NCBI GenBank assembly: GCA_002327865.1
Contig: DCUQ01000057.1
Location: 1,884-40,759 of the forward strand
From: Syntrophaceae bacterium UBA2210
GTDB taxonomy: Bacteria; Desulfobacterota; Syntrophia; Syntrophales; UBA2210
Length of the DNA stretch: 38,876 bases
Reading direction: 5' to 3'
Part shown: positions 6,691 to 16,317 of the stretch, in pieces
Layout: each line of letters opens with the position of its first letter
Numbering within the stretch: position 1 is the stretch's first letter
Made by a program: the position numbers and the translations under genes
Notes under the pieces: model-generated
The model's input: the letters and a program-made list of their open reading frames with translations, nothing else
The model's database searches: none
Told to the model about the DNA's origin: nothing

Positions 6691-8202
6691 ATGACAATGT
6701 ACTATCCGGCATTTGAGATGTTCGAACAACTTGCAAAAGAGGGAAACCTCATTCCTGTCTACCGGGAGATCCTGGCGGATATGGATACCCCTGTTTCGAT
6801 ACTTTCGAAGTTGAATTCCAGTCCATACGCTTTCCTTCTCGAAAGTGTCGAGGGTGGTGAGAAATGGGGAAGATATACTTTTCTCGGTTCAGACCCTCGA
6901 GTGATTTTCACGGTAAGAGGTGATGAAGTGGTGATTCAGGAGAACGGGGAATGCACCCGAAGCAAACACAACGGGAAGCCGATGAATTGCCTGAAAGACA
7001 TACTCGACCGCTACAGACCTGTCATCGTTGAAGGTCTTCCCCGATTCTTCGGCGGTGCGGTCGGGTTTCTGGGATACGATATGGTACGGTATTTCGAAAA
7101 GTTGCCGTCTGAAAACATAGACGATCTTCATGCGGATGATGCTGTTTTTCTTGTTACGGATACGCTGATACTGTTTGACAATATACGGCACACCATCAAG
7201 ATAGTGGCATGTGTATTTTCTGAGGAACAGGGGGATATAAGCAGCGCCTATCAGGAAGGAATAAGAAAGATCGAAGATATTATAGAATTTATACGATCTC
7301 CCATGACCATAAGAGAAGATGTACATTTGGAAGTCAATGACATGCCGCTCGTATCCAACATGACACCGGATCATTATAGAGCAGTAGTAACAAAGGCCAG
7401 GGAATATATTCATGCCGGTGATGTAATACAGGTTGTCCTGTCTCAGCGGTTTGAAAAGGACAATAATCTGGATCCGATCGATCTCTACCGCGCACTTCGA
7501 TATGTGAATCCTTCTCCGTACCTGTTTTATCTCAAAGCAGGGGATCTTGTCCTCATAGGATCTTCTCCCGAGGTCATGGTTCGTCTCGAAGAAGGGATTG
7601 TGGAGCTGAGGCCGATAGCCGGGACAAGAAGAAGAGGGAAAGGTGAACAGGAAGATCGGGACCTTGCCGACGAACTATTACAGGATCCCAAAGAGCGGGC
7701 CGAACATATTATGCTTGTTGACCTGGGAAGAAACGACCTGGGGCGAATCGCCCGTATCGGAAGCGTTCAGGTTACGCAGCTGATGGCTGTTGAACGGTAT
7801 TCTCATGTAATGCACCTTGTTTCCACTATAAAAGCCCAGCTGGCGGATGGAAAAGATTGCTTCGACGTTTTGAAAGCGACGTTTCCTGCCGGTACGCTGT
7901 CGGGTGCCCCGAAGATCAGGGCGATGGAAATTATCGACGAACTCGAACAAAACAAACGGGGCCCATACGGCGGTGCCGTGGGTTATTTCAGCTATACGGG
8001 TAACATGGATTTGTGCATAACCATCCGGACAATGGTGGTCAAGGGGGGTAAGGTTTTTGTTCAGACCGGTGCCGGCATCGTTTTGGATTCGGACCCGGAA
8101 GCGGAATACCGGGAAACGGTAAATAAAGCCGAGGGAATGATGCAGGCTATCCGTCTGGCGGCGTCGGGGTTTAGAATAACGAACAGTAACGGAGGAAAAT
8201 AA
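6691..8202 (+). CDS. trpE: Anthranilate synthase component I
   Basis: TrpE converts chorismate to anthranilate with ammonia supplied by TrpG, the first committed step to tryptophan. The frame is open from a GTG at 6676 inside the palindrome, but GAGGA five bases before the ATG at 6691 favours that start (503 residues). The feedback-inhibition motif LLES is at 49-52, indicating Trp sensitivity. The chorismate-binding domain shows ELRPIAGTRRRGKG, DPKERAEHIMLVDLGRND, FPAGTLSGAPKIRAME and GPYGGAVGY, all conserved. Length is normal. The stop overlaps the trpG start by one base (TAATG). Confidence 0.98.
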   Translation: MTMYYPAFEMFEQLAKEGNLIPVYREILADMDTPVSILSKLNSSPYAFLLESVEGGEKWGRYTFLGSDPRVIFTVRGDEVVIQENGECTRSKHNGKPMNCLKDILDRYRPVIVEGLPRFFGGAVGFLGYDMVRYFEKLPSENIDDLHADDAVFLVTDTLILFDNIRHTIKIVACVFSEEQGDISSAYQEGIRKIEDIIEFIRSPMTIREDVHLEVNDMPLVSNMTPDHYRAVVTKAREYIHAGDVIQVVLSQRFEKDNNLDPIDLYRALRYVNPSPYLFYLKAGDLVLIGSSPEVMVRLEEGIVELRPIAGTRRRGKGEQEDRDLADELLQDPKERAEHIMLVDLGRNDLGRIARIGSVQVTQLMAVERYSHVMHLVSTIKAQLADGKDCFDVLKATFPAGTLSGAPKIRAMEIIDELEQNKRGPYGGAVGYFSYTGNMDLCITIRTMVVKGGKVFVQTGAGIVLDSDPEAEYRETVNKAEGMMQAIRLAASGFRITNSNGGK

Positions 8203-8789
8203 TGATTTTGATGATCGATAATTACGATTCTTTTACTTACAATCTTGTTCAGTACCTGGGGCAGCTGGGAGAAGAAACCGTTGTTCACCGGAATGACGAG
8301 ATCAGTATCGAAGAGATTGAAAATCTTGCACCGGATGCGATCTTTCTGTCACCCGGACCTTGCAGCCCCAGAGAAGCCGGAATAACGGTTGCTGTGGTAA
8401 GACATTTTTCTGCAAAGGTTCCTATCATGGGCATATGTCTGGGGCACCAGTCGATCGGCTACGCTTTTGGTGCTGAGGTAATAAAGTCCGAAAGGATAAT
8501 GCACGGGAAGACCTCCGGGGTTATCAACGACGGACAGACAATTTACAGGGGGGTCCCTTCTCCTTTCACGGCGGCTCGCTATCATTCACTGATTCTTAAA
8601 AGGGATTCCATACCGTCCTGTCTTGAAATCAGCGCCGAAACGGAAGAAGGAGAAATAATGGGCATCAGGCACCGTGAGTATCGTGTCGAGGGGGTACAGT
8701 TTCATCCTGAATCTATCCTGACAACTAACGGGAAGCGGATTATCAGGAATTTTCTGGAGATGAAAAATGGTGATAACCCCGGCTGTTAA
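8202..8789 (+). CDS. trpG: Anthranilate synthase component II (glutamine amidotransferase)
   Basis: This class I amidotransferase supplies ammonia from glutamine to TrpE. It starts with the typical MIDNYDSFTYNLVQYL and has the oxyanion motif LSPGPCSPREAG, the nucleophile Cys in GICLGHQSIG, and the His-Glu pair in VQFHPESI. GGAGGA in the end of trpE serves as ribosome-binding site, and the one-base overlap indicates translational coupling for 1:1 subunit synthesis. In some bacteria TrpG also serves p-aminobenzoate synthesis; no pabB is visible here. At 195 residues it is full length and not fused to trpD. Confidence 0.98.
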   Translation: MILMIDNYDSFTYNLVQYLGQLGEETVVHRNDEISIEEIENLAPDAIFLSPGPCSPREAGITVAVVRHFSAKVPIMGICLGHQSIGYAFGAEVIKSERIMHGKTSGVINDGQTIYRGVPSPFTAARYHSLILKRDSIPSCLEISAETEEGEIMGIRHREYRVEGVQFHPESILTTNGKRIIRNFLEMKNGDNPGC

Positions 8790-8846
8790 ATGTTCGGTAG
8801 CTTATGGTGTAGCAAATTAACTTTATCAGATAAGAGGAGCTCTGGC

Positions 8847-9857
8847 ATGATTAGGGAAGCAATCGGGAAAATAGTAGAGAATGAGAATCTTAGAGAACAT
8901 GAGATGATGGCGGTCATGAGTGAGATAATGGAAGGGGATACGACACCGGCACAGATTGCTGCTTTTATAACGTCCCTGCGAATGAAAGGGGAGACGGTGG
9001 AAGAGGTTACCGGTGCCGCCCGCATTATGAGACAGAAGGCGACCAGGATAGATGCACGTTCATCGGTCATTGTCGACACCTGCGGAACGGGGGGAGACAT
9101 GATGAATACCTTCAATATTTCGACAACGGCAGCTTTTATCGTGGCGGCGGCCGGGATTACCGTCGCGAAACATGGAAATCGTGCGGTATCGAGCAGTTGC
9201 GGAAGCGCGGATGTTCTCGAAGCTCTAGGTGTTAATGTGAGCGCGGCTCCTGAAATAGTGGAAGAATGTATCCATGAAATCGGAATCGGTTTTCTTTTTG
9301 CTCCCAGGCTTCATGCAGCCACGAAATATGCGGTTAGTCCGAGAAAGGAAATCGGAATCAGGACGATATTCAACATGCTTGGCCCTCTGACAAATCCTGC
9401 CGGTGCAACATCTCAGCTCATCGGCGTCTACGACTCGAAATTGACAGAGATATTTGCAGGTGTCCTGAGAAATCTCGGGGCGAAAAGGGCCTTCATTGTA
9501 CATGGTTCCGATGGACTTGATGAAGCCACGGTAACCGGTGAGACGCGGGTTTCCGAATTGAAAGACGGGTTGATCACAACATATAACATCAATCCGGAGG
9601 ATTACTTTGGTAGAAGCTATACAATCGAAGAACTTCGTGGGAAAGATATTTCTTTCAATGCCGCGATCACACGGGGGGTCCTTTCAGGGGAAGACGGCGC
9701 TTGCAGGAAGATAGCTCTTTTGAATGCCGGACTTGCAATAGTAGCCGGTGAAAAAGCGGATACCATAGCGGAAGGGATCGCTGTCGCAGAGGAATGTGTA
9801 GACAACGGAGCGGCCATTAAGAAGCTGGGTGAGTTGATAAAACTTTCAAATAGTTGA
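8847..9857 (+). CDS. trpD: Anthranilate phosphoribosyltransferase
   Basis: TrpD transfers phosphoribose from PRPP to anthranilate. The longer reading starts at 8790, but AAGAGGAGC precedes the ATG at 8847, whose product (MIREAIGKIVENENL...) begins as the family does; this gives 336 residues. The PRPP-binding DTCGTGGD and the anthranilate/PRPP region NISTTAAFIVAAAG, VAKHGNRAVSSSCGSADVLEALG are intact, as is the domain segment FNMLGPLTNPA. The 57-base gap after trpG is the longest inside trpE-A. Confidence 0.97.
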   Translation: MIREAIGKIVENENLREHEMMAVMSEIMEGDTTPAQIAAFITSLRMKGETVEEVTGAARIMRQKATRIDARSSVIVDTCGTGGDMMNTFNISTTAAFIVAAAGITVAKHGNRAVSSSCGSADVLEALGVNVSAAPEIVEECIHEIGIGFLFAPRLHAATKYAVSPRKEIGIRTIFNMLGPLTNPAGATSQLIGVYDSKLTEIFAGVLRNLGAKRAFIVHGSDGLDEATVTGETRVSELKDGLITTYNINPEDYFGRSYTIEELRGKDISFNAAITRGVLSGEDGACRKIALLNAGLAIVAGEKADTIAEGIAVAEECVDNGAAIKKLGELIKLSNS

Positions 9858-9866
9858 GGACTGCCG

Positions 9867-10640
9867 ATGATTTTAGACAGGATTGTGCAGGCAAAAAAGG
9901 AAGAGGTAGCGGTTCTGAAGCAGAAGAAGCCGTTCGAACAAGTCAGGGAGGAGGCAACAAGCACGCATTACCACCGTGATTTCAGAGCGGCTGTAAGTGG
10001 TACCGGATGTTCTATCATCGCGGAAATCAAGAAACGTTCACCGTCCAAAGGAATAATACGAGGTGATTTCGATCATCTTGATATCGCGTCCTGCTATGAA
10101 AAACATGGAGCGTCCGCTATATCCGTTCTTACAGACCGGGTCTTTTTCGGGGGAGAAAAATCGTATCTGTCGGAGATAAAGAAGACCGTATCCGTTCCGC
10201 TTCTCAGAAAGGATTTCGTCATAGATCCGTACCAGATTTACGAGACGAAAGTCCTGGGAGGAGATGCACTCCTTCTCATTGCAGGGCTTATGGATCTTAG
10301 AACACTGAAGGATTTTATCATCCTTACGGAATCTCTGGGACTCTCGCCGCTGGTCGAGGTGCATTCTTACGCTGATATGAAAAAGGCTCTCGAAGCGGGA
10401 GCGAAACTTATAGGAATTAATAACAGGGATCTGAAAACCTTTGAAACCGATATAAAAACAAGCCTCGATCTCCGGCACGCCGTCCCGGGAAATATAGCGC
10501 TTGTCAGTGAAAGCGGTATTCATTCGCGAGGGGACATTGAGATATTGATAAATCATGGCATTCACGCATTTCTTGTGGGAGAGGCCCTGATGGCAGCCCC
10601 GGACATCGGCGCAAAACTTGACGAACTTCTGGGAAGGTAA
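9867..10640 (+). CDS. trpC: Indole-3-glycerol phosphate synthase
   Basis: TrpC closes the indole ring from CdRP in a TIM-barrel enzyme. Conserved strand motifs are AEIKKRSPSKG, VLTDRVFFGG, LLRKDFVIDPYQIYE, LVEVHSY, IGINNRDLKTF, LVSESGI and FLVGEALM, covering the catalytic Lys and Glu residues and the phosphate site. At 257 residues it is a stand-alone enzyme; trpF is separate, unlike the E. coli fusion. Nine bases separate it from trpD. Confidence 0.98.
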   Translation: MILDRIVQAKKEEVAVLKQKKPFEQVREEATSTHYHRDFRAAVSGTGCSIIAEIKKRSPSKGIIRGDFDHLDIASCYEKHGASAISVLTDRVFFGGEKSYLSEIKKTVSVPLLRKDFVIDPYQIYETKVLGGDALLLIAGLMDLRTLKDFIILTESLGLSPLVEVHSYADMKKALEAGAKLIGINNRDLKTFETDIKTSLDLRHAVPGNIALVSESGIHSRGDIEILINHGIHAFLVGEALMAAPDIGAKLDELLGR

Positions 10641-10651
10641 ACAAGCAAAAG

Positions 10652-11356
10652 ATGACAGAGATAAAGATATGCGGATTGACAAGCATTGCAGATGCCCGTT
10701 TCGTAGCGGAAAGCGGGGCCGATGCACTGGGTTTTATATTCTATCCGAGAAGCCCCCGGTATGTTGCACCCGAGGTTGTAAGGGCTATCGTTCGGGTACT
10801 TCCTCCGGAAGTTGCAAAGACCGGAGTCTTCGTTAACGAAGGGATTCAGACCGTTAAATCGGTTATGGAATATTGTGAACTGGATTTTGTTCAGCTCCAT
10901 GGGAATGAATCGCCCGGGTACTGCAGATGTTTCCCTGAATCTGTCATCATCAAGGCCCTGTTTCCACGTATGGATGAGGATTTGAACAGTCTGGCGGAAT
11001 ACCGGGCACGAGCGATTCTTGTTGATGCCTATGATCCCCAGCGGCCCGGAGGAACCGGAAAAACATCGAAGTGGGAGCTGGCCGTAAAGATACGGCAGTC
11101 TCGGCCACTGATACTTTCAGGTGGTTTGAATCCCGACAATATAGAAACTGCCATGGAGAAAGTTTTACCCGATGCGGTTGATATAAACAGCGGAGTTGAA
11201 GAAACACCCGGAAAGAAAGATTACGGGCGCGTTATGGAAATTATCGACCTAATCAGGCGGAATGATGGCGCGTACGATAAGGAGAAAATAAAAATATTTG
11301 ATACAACGATGGGTTATAACCACCGGGGAAACGATTACATAGATAATATAATCTAG
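10652..11356 (+). CDS. trpF: Phosphoribosylanthranilate isomerase with C-terminal extension
   Basis: TrpF isomerises phosphoribosylanthranilate to CdRP. The catalytic Cys is in KICGLT near the N-terminus and the Asp in ILVDAYDP; the phosphate-binding motifs [11 protein letters not shown] and DINSGVE are present. The barrel should end near residue 203-205 (EIIDLIRR), as in typical proteins of about 200-210 residues. Here about 30 further polar residues follow, ending [12 protein letters not shown]. The tail could be read-through after loss of an older stop, since it has no recognisable motif. The gene sits 11 bases after trpC and 16 before trpB. Confidence 0.95.
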   Translation: MTEIKICGLTSIADARFVAESGADALGFIFYPRSPRYVAPEVVRAIVRVLPPEVAKTGVFVNEGIQTVKSVMEYCELDFVQLHGNESPGYCRCFPESVIIKALFPRMDEDLNSLAEYRARAILVDAYDPQRPGGTGKTSKWELAVKIRQSRPLILSGGLNPDNIETAMEKVLPDAVDINSGVEETPGKKDYGRVMEIIDLIRRNDGAYDKEKIKIFDTTMGYNHRGNDYIDNII

Positions 11357-11372
11357 CAAAGAGGACGAAAGG

Positions 11373-12566
11373 ATGCAAAAACGATTACCGGACAAAAACG
11401 GACACTTCGGCGTTTTCGGGGGGAGATATGCGGCGGAGACATTGATGCCCGCTCTCATTCAGCTCGAGGCTGCGTATAAAAATATAAAGAAAAACAAGGT
11501 GTTCATGAATGAATATACTTCGTATCTCAGAGAGTATTCAGGCAGGGAAACCCCCCTCTATTTTGCGAAGCGGTTGACGGAGAAACTGGGGGGGGCGAAG
11601 ATCTATCTGAAGCGTGAAGACCTCAACCACACCGGATCACACAAGATCAATAACACCTTGGGCCAGGCACTTCTCGCTCGCAACATGGGGAAAAGGAAAA
11701 TAATCGCGGAGACGGGTGCTGGCCAGCACGGCGTCGCTACCGCTACCGTTGCCGCACTTTTCGGGATGGAATGCAAAATTTTTATGGGCCGGGAAGATAT
11801 GGAACGACAGGCACCTAATGTCTCTCGCATGAAAATCCTCGGTGCCGAGGTAGTGCCGGTTGTAAGCGGTACAGATACCCTTAAGGATGCCATGAATGAA
11901 GCAATGCGTTATTGGGTTTCACATGTAAAAGATACCTATTACGTTATCGGGACAACAGCGGGTCCTCATCCGTATCCGGTAATGGTGCGTGATTTTCAGA
12001 GCGTTATCGGCAGGGAAGTTAAACGCCAGATCCTGAAAAAGGAGGGGAGGCTTCCCGACCTTCTTATAGCCTGTATAGGTGGGGGAAGTAACGCTATGGG
12101 GCTCTTTTACCCCTTTAGAAATGAATCGGGTGTGGCTATGATCGGCGTAGAGGCAGGAGGCAGAGGTATTGCTACAGGTATGCATGCCGCCAGCATTACT
12201 GAAGGAAAGATCGGTGTTCTCCATGGAAACAAGACATACCTTTTGCAGGATGCGGGTGGCCAGGTGAGAGACGCTTTTTCTATAGCCGCCGGGCTTGATT
12301 ATCCAGGCGTTGGCCCCGAACATGGCTATTTGCATTCGATCGGAAGGGTCGGATATGTCACAGTTAACGACAGTGAAGCCATAAGCGCCTTCCTGTTCCT
12401 GTCGGAATGTGAGGGCATTATTCCCGCAATGGAAAGTTCACACGCCATCGCATATGCGATAAAACACGCTCCAACGATGAGCAAAGATAAGATCATTGTC
12501 ATTAATCTGTCAGGCAGGGGAGATAAAGATACCGGGGTCATTTCCGAAAGATTGGAGGAAGAATGA
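11373..12566 (+). CDS. trpB: Tryptophan synthase beta chain
   Basis: TrpB joins indole and serine to make tryptophan using PLP. The PLP lysine is in [14 protein letters not shown], the phosphate-binding glycines in GGGSNAMG, and the substrate loop in [22 protein letters not shown] near the N-terminus marks the TrpA-dependent TrpB1 class. At 397 residues it is full length. Its last bases overlap trpA by four (ATGA), consistent with coupled synthesis of the alpha2-beta2 complex. Confidence 0.98.
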   Translation: MQKRLPDKNGHFGVFGGRYAAETLMPALIQLEAAYKNIKKNKVFMNEYTSYLREYSGRETPLYFAKRLTEKLGGAKIYLKREDLNHTGSHKINNTLGQALLARNMGKRKIIAETGAGQHGVATATVAALFGMECKIFMGREDMERQAPNVSRMKILGAEVVPVVSGTDTLKDAMNEAMRYWVSHVKDTYYVIGTTAGPHPYPVMVRDFQSVIGREVKRQILKKEGRLPDLLIACIGGGSNAMGLFYPFRNESGVAMIGVEAGGRGIATGMHAASITEGKIGVLHGNKTYLLQDAGGQVRDAFSIAAGLDYPGVGPEHGYLHSIGRVGYVTVNDSEAISAFLFLSECEGIIPAMESSHAIAYAIKHAPTMSKDKIIVINLSGRGDKDTGVISERLEEE

Positions 12567-13378
12567 GTATGGGGCGAATCGGGAAAAAAATCAAACAATT
12601 GCAAGAAAAAGGCGAAAAAGCCCTGATCGCGTATATCGTGGCGGGTGACCCCGACTTGGAAACGACGAGAGAAATAATCATGGGTTTTCACGCTGCGGGT
12701 GTTGATATCATTGAACTGGGGGTTCCTTTTTCCGATCCGACGGCGGACGGTCCCGTTATTCAAGCTGCTTCCGGGAGGGCTCTCAGACAGGGAACAAACC
12801 TGGCCGGTGTCCTGGATATGGCTGCTTCGGTACATAAAGCGGTTGAAATTCCTGTTGTTCTATTCGGTTACTATAATCCTGTTTTTGCCTATGGAAACAA
12901 GAACTTTGCCCGGCAGGCCAAGGCATCCGGCATTGATGGAATACTTGTTGTCGATCTTCCCCCTGAAGAGTCCTGGGAATTGAGAAAATATACGGATAGA
13001 TCGGATATCGACTTTATCTCTTTGTTGGCGCCGACAACTTCTTCCGAAAGAATAGAAAGGATATCCGAAACGGCAAGCGGATTTCTCTATTATGTTTCAA
13101 TAACAGGGGTTACCGGGACGGAAAAACCGCAGGTGTCGGATATAAGAAACGAGATGAAACGTGTGAAAAGCATAACTGGTATGCCTGTGGTCATCGGGTT
13201 TGGCATCTCTACGCCTGAGCAGGCAGGAGAAATTGCACCTTATGCCGATGGGATAGTTGTCGGGAGCGCCTTCGTGCGTATGATTGCGGAACACGCAGGA
13301 GACAGGAATATGGTGAAGATTGTTTCCGATTATGCTAGAGAGATTAAAAAAGCCATTCGGAACGGCAGAAAGGTGTAA
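12563..13378 (+). CDS. trpA: Tryptophan synthase alpha chain
   Basis: TrpA cleaves indole-3-glycerol phosphate and channels indole to TrpB. The catalytic Glu and Asp lie in [19 protein letters not shown]. Also conserved are [39 protein letters not shown] and VIGFGIS, with VVGSAFV at the phosphate site. At 271 residues it is normal. The start overlaps trpB by four bases, with TTGGAGGA as ribosome-binding site inside trpB. Confidence 0.98.
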   Translation: MSMGRIGKKIKQLQEKGEKALIAYIVAGDPDLETTREIIMGFHAAGVDIIELGVPFSDPTADGPVIQAASGRALRQGTNLAGVLDMAASVHKAVEIPVVLFGYYNPVFAYGNKNFARQAKASGIDGILVVDLPPEESWELRKYTDRSDIDFISLLAPTTSSERIERISETASGFLYYVSITGVTGTEKPQVSDIRNEMKRVKSITGMPVVIGFGISTPEQAGEIAPYADGIVVGSAFVRMIAEHAGDRNMVKIVSDYAREIKKAIRNGRKV

Positions 13379-13419
13379 CATTCATCCACTCGCTGTTCGA
13401 TTGAGTATGAGGATATGTG

Positions 13420-14175
13420 ATGGAAGATTTTGAGATAGGAATTATCGGCGGCACCGGTGGGATAGGAAAGTGGTTTGTCAATTTTTTCAGAAATGAGGGA
13501 TATATCGTCCATGCGTCGGGGAGGAAAACCGGCCTGAATATCGACGAACTGACAAAGAGATGCGAGGTAGTTATAATCAGCGTTCCTATCGGTGTTACCT
13601 GCGAGGTTATCAGGCAGGTTGGACCGCATATGAAAAGCGGTTCCCTCTTGATGGACTTTACTTCTCTTAAAGAAGATGCGGTCAGATGTATGATTGAATC
13701 TTCAGTATCGGAAGTTATGGGATGTCACCCACTTTTCGGACCTGATGTCTTGTCCATGAAAGGGCAAAATATAGCATTGTTCCCCGCGCGAGTAAAAAAA
13801 TGGGTAAAATGGCCTGAAAACATTTTCAAAAGGCGTGGAGCTAACGTATTTGAAGACTCACCTGGAAAGCACGATGAGATGATGGCAATTGTTCAGGCGT
13901 TGAATCATTTCAACTCGATCACGATGGGAGTAACGCTGAGAGAACAGAATGTTGATCCTTTCGGTCTTGAACACTACACGACCCCTCTTTTCAATAAAAA
14001 ACTTGAAATAATATCAAGGGTTATGGGAGATAGTTCGCGCCTTTACGCGGAGCTGATAGCGATGAACCCGAAATTTCCAGGAATACTCAAATCATATAGA
14101 AATAATATCGATAGACTTGAAGCATTGATTCGCAGACGGGATATTGAAGGTCTTATAAAATATATTGAAAAATAG
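13420..14175 (+). CDS. tyrA: Prephenate dehydrogenase (TyrA-type)
   Basis: It is expected to oxidise prephenate with NAD(P)+ to 4-hydroxyphenylpyruvate in tyrosine synthesis. The N-terminus carries the dinucleotide motif IIGGTGGIGKWF. Family motifs follow: VVIISVPIG, LLMDFTSLKEDAV and MGCHPLFGPDV. A GTG at 13417 is possible, but GAGGA lies six bases before the ATG at 13420 (251 residues). There is no chorismate mutase or ACT domain, so it is a compact single-function enzyme of the length common in archaea and some anaerobes. It follows trpA by 41 bases with no terminator visible, so it probably shares the trp transcript. Arogenate dehydrogenase activity cannot be excluded. Confidence 0.88.
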   Translation: MEDFEIGIIGGTGGIGKWFVNFFRNEGYIVHASGRKTGLNIDELTKRCEVVIISVPIGVTCEVIRQVGPHMKSGSLLMDFTSLKEDAVRCMIESSVSEVMGCHPLFGPDVLSMKGQNIALFPARVKKWVKWPENIFKRRGANVFEDSPGKHDEMMAIVQALNHFNSITMGVTLREQNVDPFGLEHYTTPLFNKKLEIISRVMGDSSRLYAELIAMNPKFPGILKSYRNNIDRLEALIRRRDIEGLIKYIEK

Positions 14176-14285
14176 ATTTCCCCCTTTCTTTCTCAGCACA
14201 ATGTCGATATTATCACGGGGCTGGTTAATTCGACGGTTAAGAGAATAATAAACGATCAATCTAAATTCTTGTCGTATCTAACATC

Positions 14286-14312
14286 TTGACAAAAAATCAA
14301 ATTTTGTAGTAA
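14286..14312 (+). promoter_or_regulatory. Possible promoter of the RpiR-TAXI cassette
   Basis: A perfect TTGACA (14286-14291) lies in the 196-base gap after tyrA, but the best -10 (TAGTAA, 14307-14312) has only a 15-base spacer. ACAAAA (14289-14294) and TTTTGT (14302-14307) form an inverted repeat overlapping it that could be an operator. Both are weak. The rest of the gap shows no terminator for the trp operon. Confidence 0.3.
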
Positions 14313-14371
14313 GGCACAACCCTATGTAGGAATTCATTCTTTTTATAGCGCAAGGAAGGAGATTATTCATC

Positions 14372-15247
14372 ATGCCTTTCGATTCGCTGCTTCTGGAGAA
14401 AAAACCCAATCTTACTACTGCCCAGCAACGGGCGATGAAATACATCAACGAAAATCGTGAAGAGGCCGTTTTCCTTACGGCATCAAGCCTGTCACGGCGT
14501 ATCGGTGTCAGTGAGGCTACAATAGTGCGGCTTGCCCAGGCCCTTGGATTCGATGGTTACCGGGCGATGCAGAAAATGCTTCGGGGGGATTTTCAAAACC
14601 GTCTGTCTACCGATGTGCTGCTCGAGCAAACCGTTAAACATGCAAAGACGGATGAAGAAATCCTGGTGAAGGTTGTGCAGGAAGATATCAGAAATCTTAC
14701 CCAGACGCTCGAATCCCTGTCAATAGAGACTTTTCACCGGGCGGTTGCCGAAATGGCGACTGCCCGGAGAATATTCGTCATAGGATTAAAGGGAAGTCAT
14801 TCGACAGCGGTCGTACTTGCACGATACCTTGGCTTCCTGCGGGATGGAATATGTCTCTTGAAACCGGAATTCGGGGATATCTGGGATTCCTTCCAGGAAG
14901 TAGGTGAAGGGGATTTAGTGATAGGCATTAGTTTCCCGCGTTATACCAGGATCACCATAGAGGCTCTCGCACATTCCAGAAAGATGGGAGCCAGGGTCGG
15001 AGTAATCACGGATTCGCTGTTATCTCCTCTCGCGGATCATGCCCATTGGGTGCTTCCGGTCAGACACCAGCTGGATTCTTTTATCGAATCCTACGCCGCC
15101 GTTGTGAGTTTGATTAATGCGTTACTTACGGCTCTGAGTGTTCAAAATCCAAGTGATACTTTGAAGGCTCTTAAAAAACGGGAGTCGCTATGGAAGGAAA
15201 AGGAGATATACTGGACGAAACCTGCGGGTAGAAAGAGAGAAAACTGA
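14372..15247 (+). CDS. MurR/RpiR-family transcriptional regulator (HTH + SIS domain)
   Basis: The protein has an N-terminal RpiR helix-turn-helix (about residues 15-75; SSLSRRIGVSEATIVRLAQALG) and a C-terminal SIS domain (about 125-255; FVIGLKGSHSTAVVLARYLG). SIS domains usually bind phosphosugars. Here the downstream genes encode a TAXI TRAP transporter, an acyl-CoA synthetase and a crotonase, so the effector may be an organic acid derivative or a general metabolic signal (inference). At 291 residues it is full length. The ribosome-binding site AAGGAGA is rather far (about 10 bases) from the ATG. About 100 bases separate it from the binding-protein gene and no terminator intervenes. Confidence 0.9.
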   Translation: MPFDSLLLEKKPNLTTAQQRAMKYINENREEAVFLTASSLSRRIGVSEATIVRLAQALGFDGYRAMQKMLRGDFQNRLSTDVLLEQTVKHAKTDEEILVKVVQEDIRNLTQTLESLSIETFHRAVAEMATARRIFVIGLKGSHSTAVVLARYLGFLRDGICLLKPEFGDIWDSFQEVGEGDLVIGISFPRYTRITIEALAHSRKMGARVGVITDSLLSPLADHAHWVLPVRHQLDSFIESYAAVVSLINALLTALSVQNPSDTLKALKKRESLWKEKEIYWTKPAGRKREN

Positions 15248-15349
15248 TAACGTGAAAATCTATTCGGAAAGGAGGTGTAACTGATCTGTAGTGCTTGTAG
15301 TTTGTCTGGATCTAACGAGATAAACCTGATTTTAGAAAAGGAGGTCAAG

Positions 15350-16309
15350 ATGAAGAGAGCATTATATATGACTTTTATAATTTGCATGGCTGTTTGTCTG
15401 GGGTTCGCCGGTCCAGCCATTGCAAAAGATATGTTTCTGACCATAGGTACCGGAAGTCCGGGCGGCGTCTACTATCCTTTGGGAGGTGGAATGTCCGTTG
15501 TTGTTCAGAAGACCGTGGACGGAATCAGATGCGCGGCGGAGTCCACGGGGGCATCGGTGGAAAACAGTCGCCTGGTGGGTATTGGGGATACCGATATGGG
15601 AATGGTCATGGGGAGTGTTGCCTATAAGGCGACCAAAGGACTGGACCCCTTCGATAAGCAATATCCTATTGTGGCACTTTTCCAGATGTATCCCGCTCCG
15701 GAGCATATAGTGACCACTAAACAGTCCGGAATCAAGACGATAGCCGATTTGAAAGGGAAAAAGGTATCTATTGATGTCCCCGGAAGCGGCTGTTCAACGA
15801 TGGCCAAAGCTATCCTCGAAGCGGCCGGGTTTGATCTTGAAAAAGACCTTAAACTTGCTAACCTTTCTCAATCCGAATCTGTACAGGCTCTCAAGGATGG
15901 TATTGTTGACGCCTGTTTCTTCAATTTTGCCTATCCCGCATCCGCTGTGATGGATCTTGCCGCTACAAGGGATATCGTCATGGTCACTGTCAGCAAGGAG
16001 TTTGCCGACAATATTGTAAAAGATAACCCGTACTATCTTAAAGTAACCATTCCTAAAGGGACCTATGACGATGTTGACTACGATGTTCTCTGCATTGGCG
16101 ATTCTAACGTAATGATCGCCAACAAGAATATGTCCGATGATATCGCCTACAAGGTCACCAAAGCAATTTACACCAACGTAAATGAGGGCAAGTACGCTCT
16201 CATCAATATCCATCCGATTGCCGCTCAGCTGACACCCTCCAATGCGATTAACAGCCCTATACCTATTCACCCAGGTGCGATGAAATATTTCAAGGAAGCA
16301 ATGAAATAA
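15350..16309 (+). CDS. TAXI-family TRAP transporter solute-binding protein
   Basis: This periplasmic receptor delivers a small organic anion to the TRAP permease. The frame is open from 15302, but AAAGGAGGT precedes the ATG at 15350, and that product begins with a clean signal peptide (MKRALYMTFIICMAV...), likely cleaved after GPAIA at residue 25. The mature N-terminus shows the TAXI signature LTIGTGSPGGVYYPLGG; later family features are STGASVENSRLVG, LKGKKVSIDVPGSGC and NAINSPIPIHPGAMKYF. At 319 residues it is the usual length. The ligand cannot be predicted; TAXI proteins of known ligand mostly bind glutamate or dicarboxylates. A 28-bp hairpin follows the stop. Confidence 0.93.
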   Translation: MKRALYMTFIICMAVCLGFAGPAIAKDMFLTIGTGSPGGVYYPLGGGMSVVVQKTVDGIRCAAESTGASVENSRLVGIGDTDMGMVMGSVAYKATKGLDPFDKQYPIVALFQMYPAPEHIVTTKQSGIKTIADLKGKKVSIDVPGSGCSTMAKAILEAAGFDLEKDLKLANLSQSESVQALKDGIVDACFFNFAYPASAVMDLAATRDIVMVTVSKEFADNIVKDNPYYLKVTIPKGTYDDVDYDVLCIGDSNVMIANKNMSDDIAYKVTKAIYTNVNEGKYALINIHPIAAQLTPSNAINSPIPIHPGAMKYFKEAMK

Positions 16310-16317
16310 AGCCGGCG

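Noticed and set aside
10038..10727. 229-codon minus-strand frame across trpC and trpF
   Set aside because: Antisense to two conserved TIM-barrel enzymes; no supporting signals.
15266..15323. GGAAAGGAGGT near 15266-15276 as start signal of a small gene before the TAXI receptor
   Set aside because: The nearest start (GTG at 15291) is about 15 bases away and gives only 10 codons.
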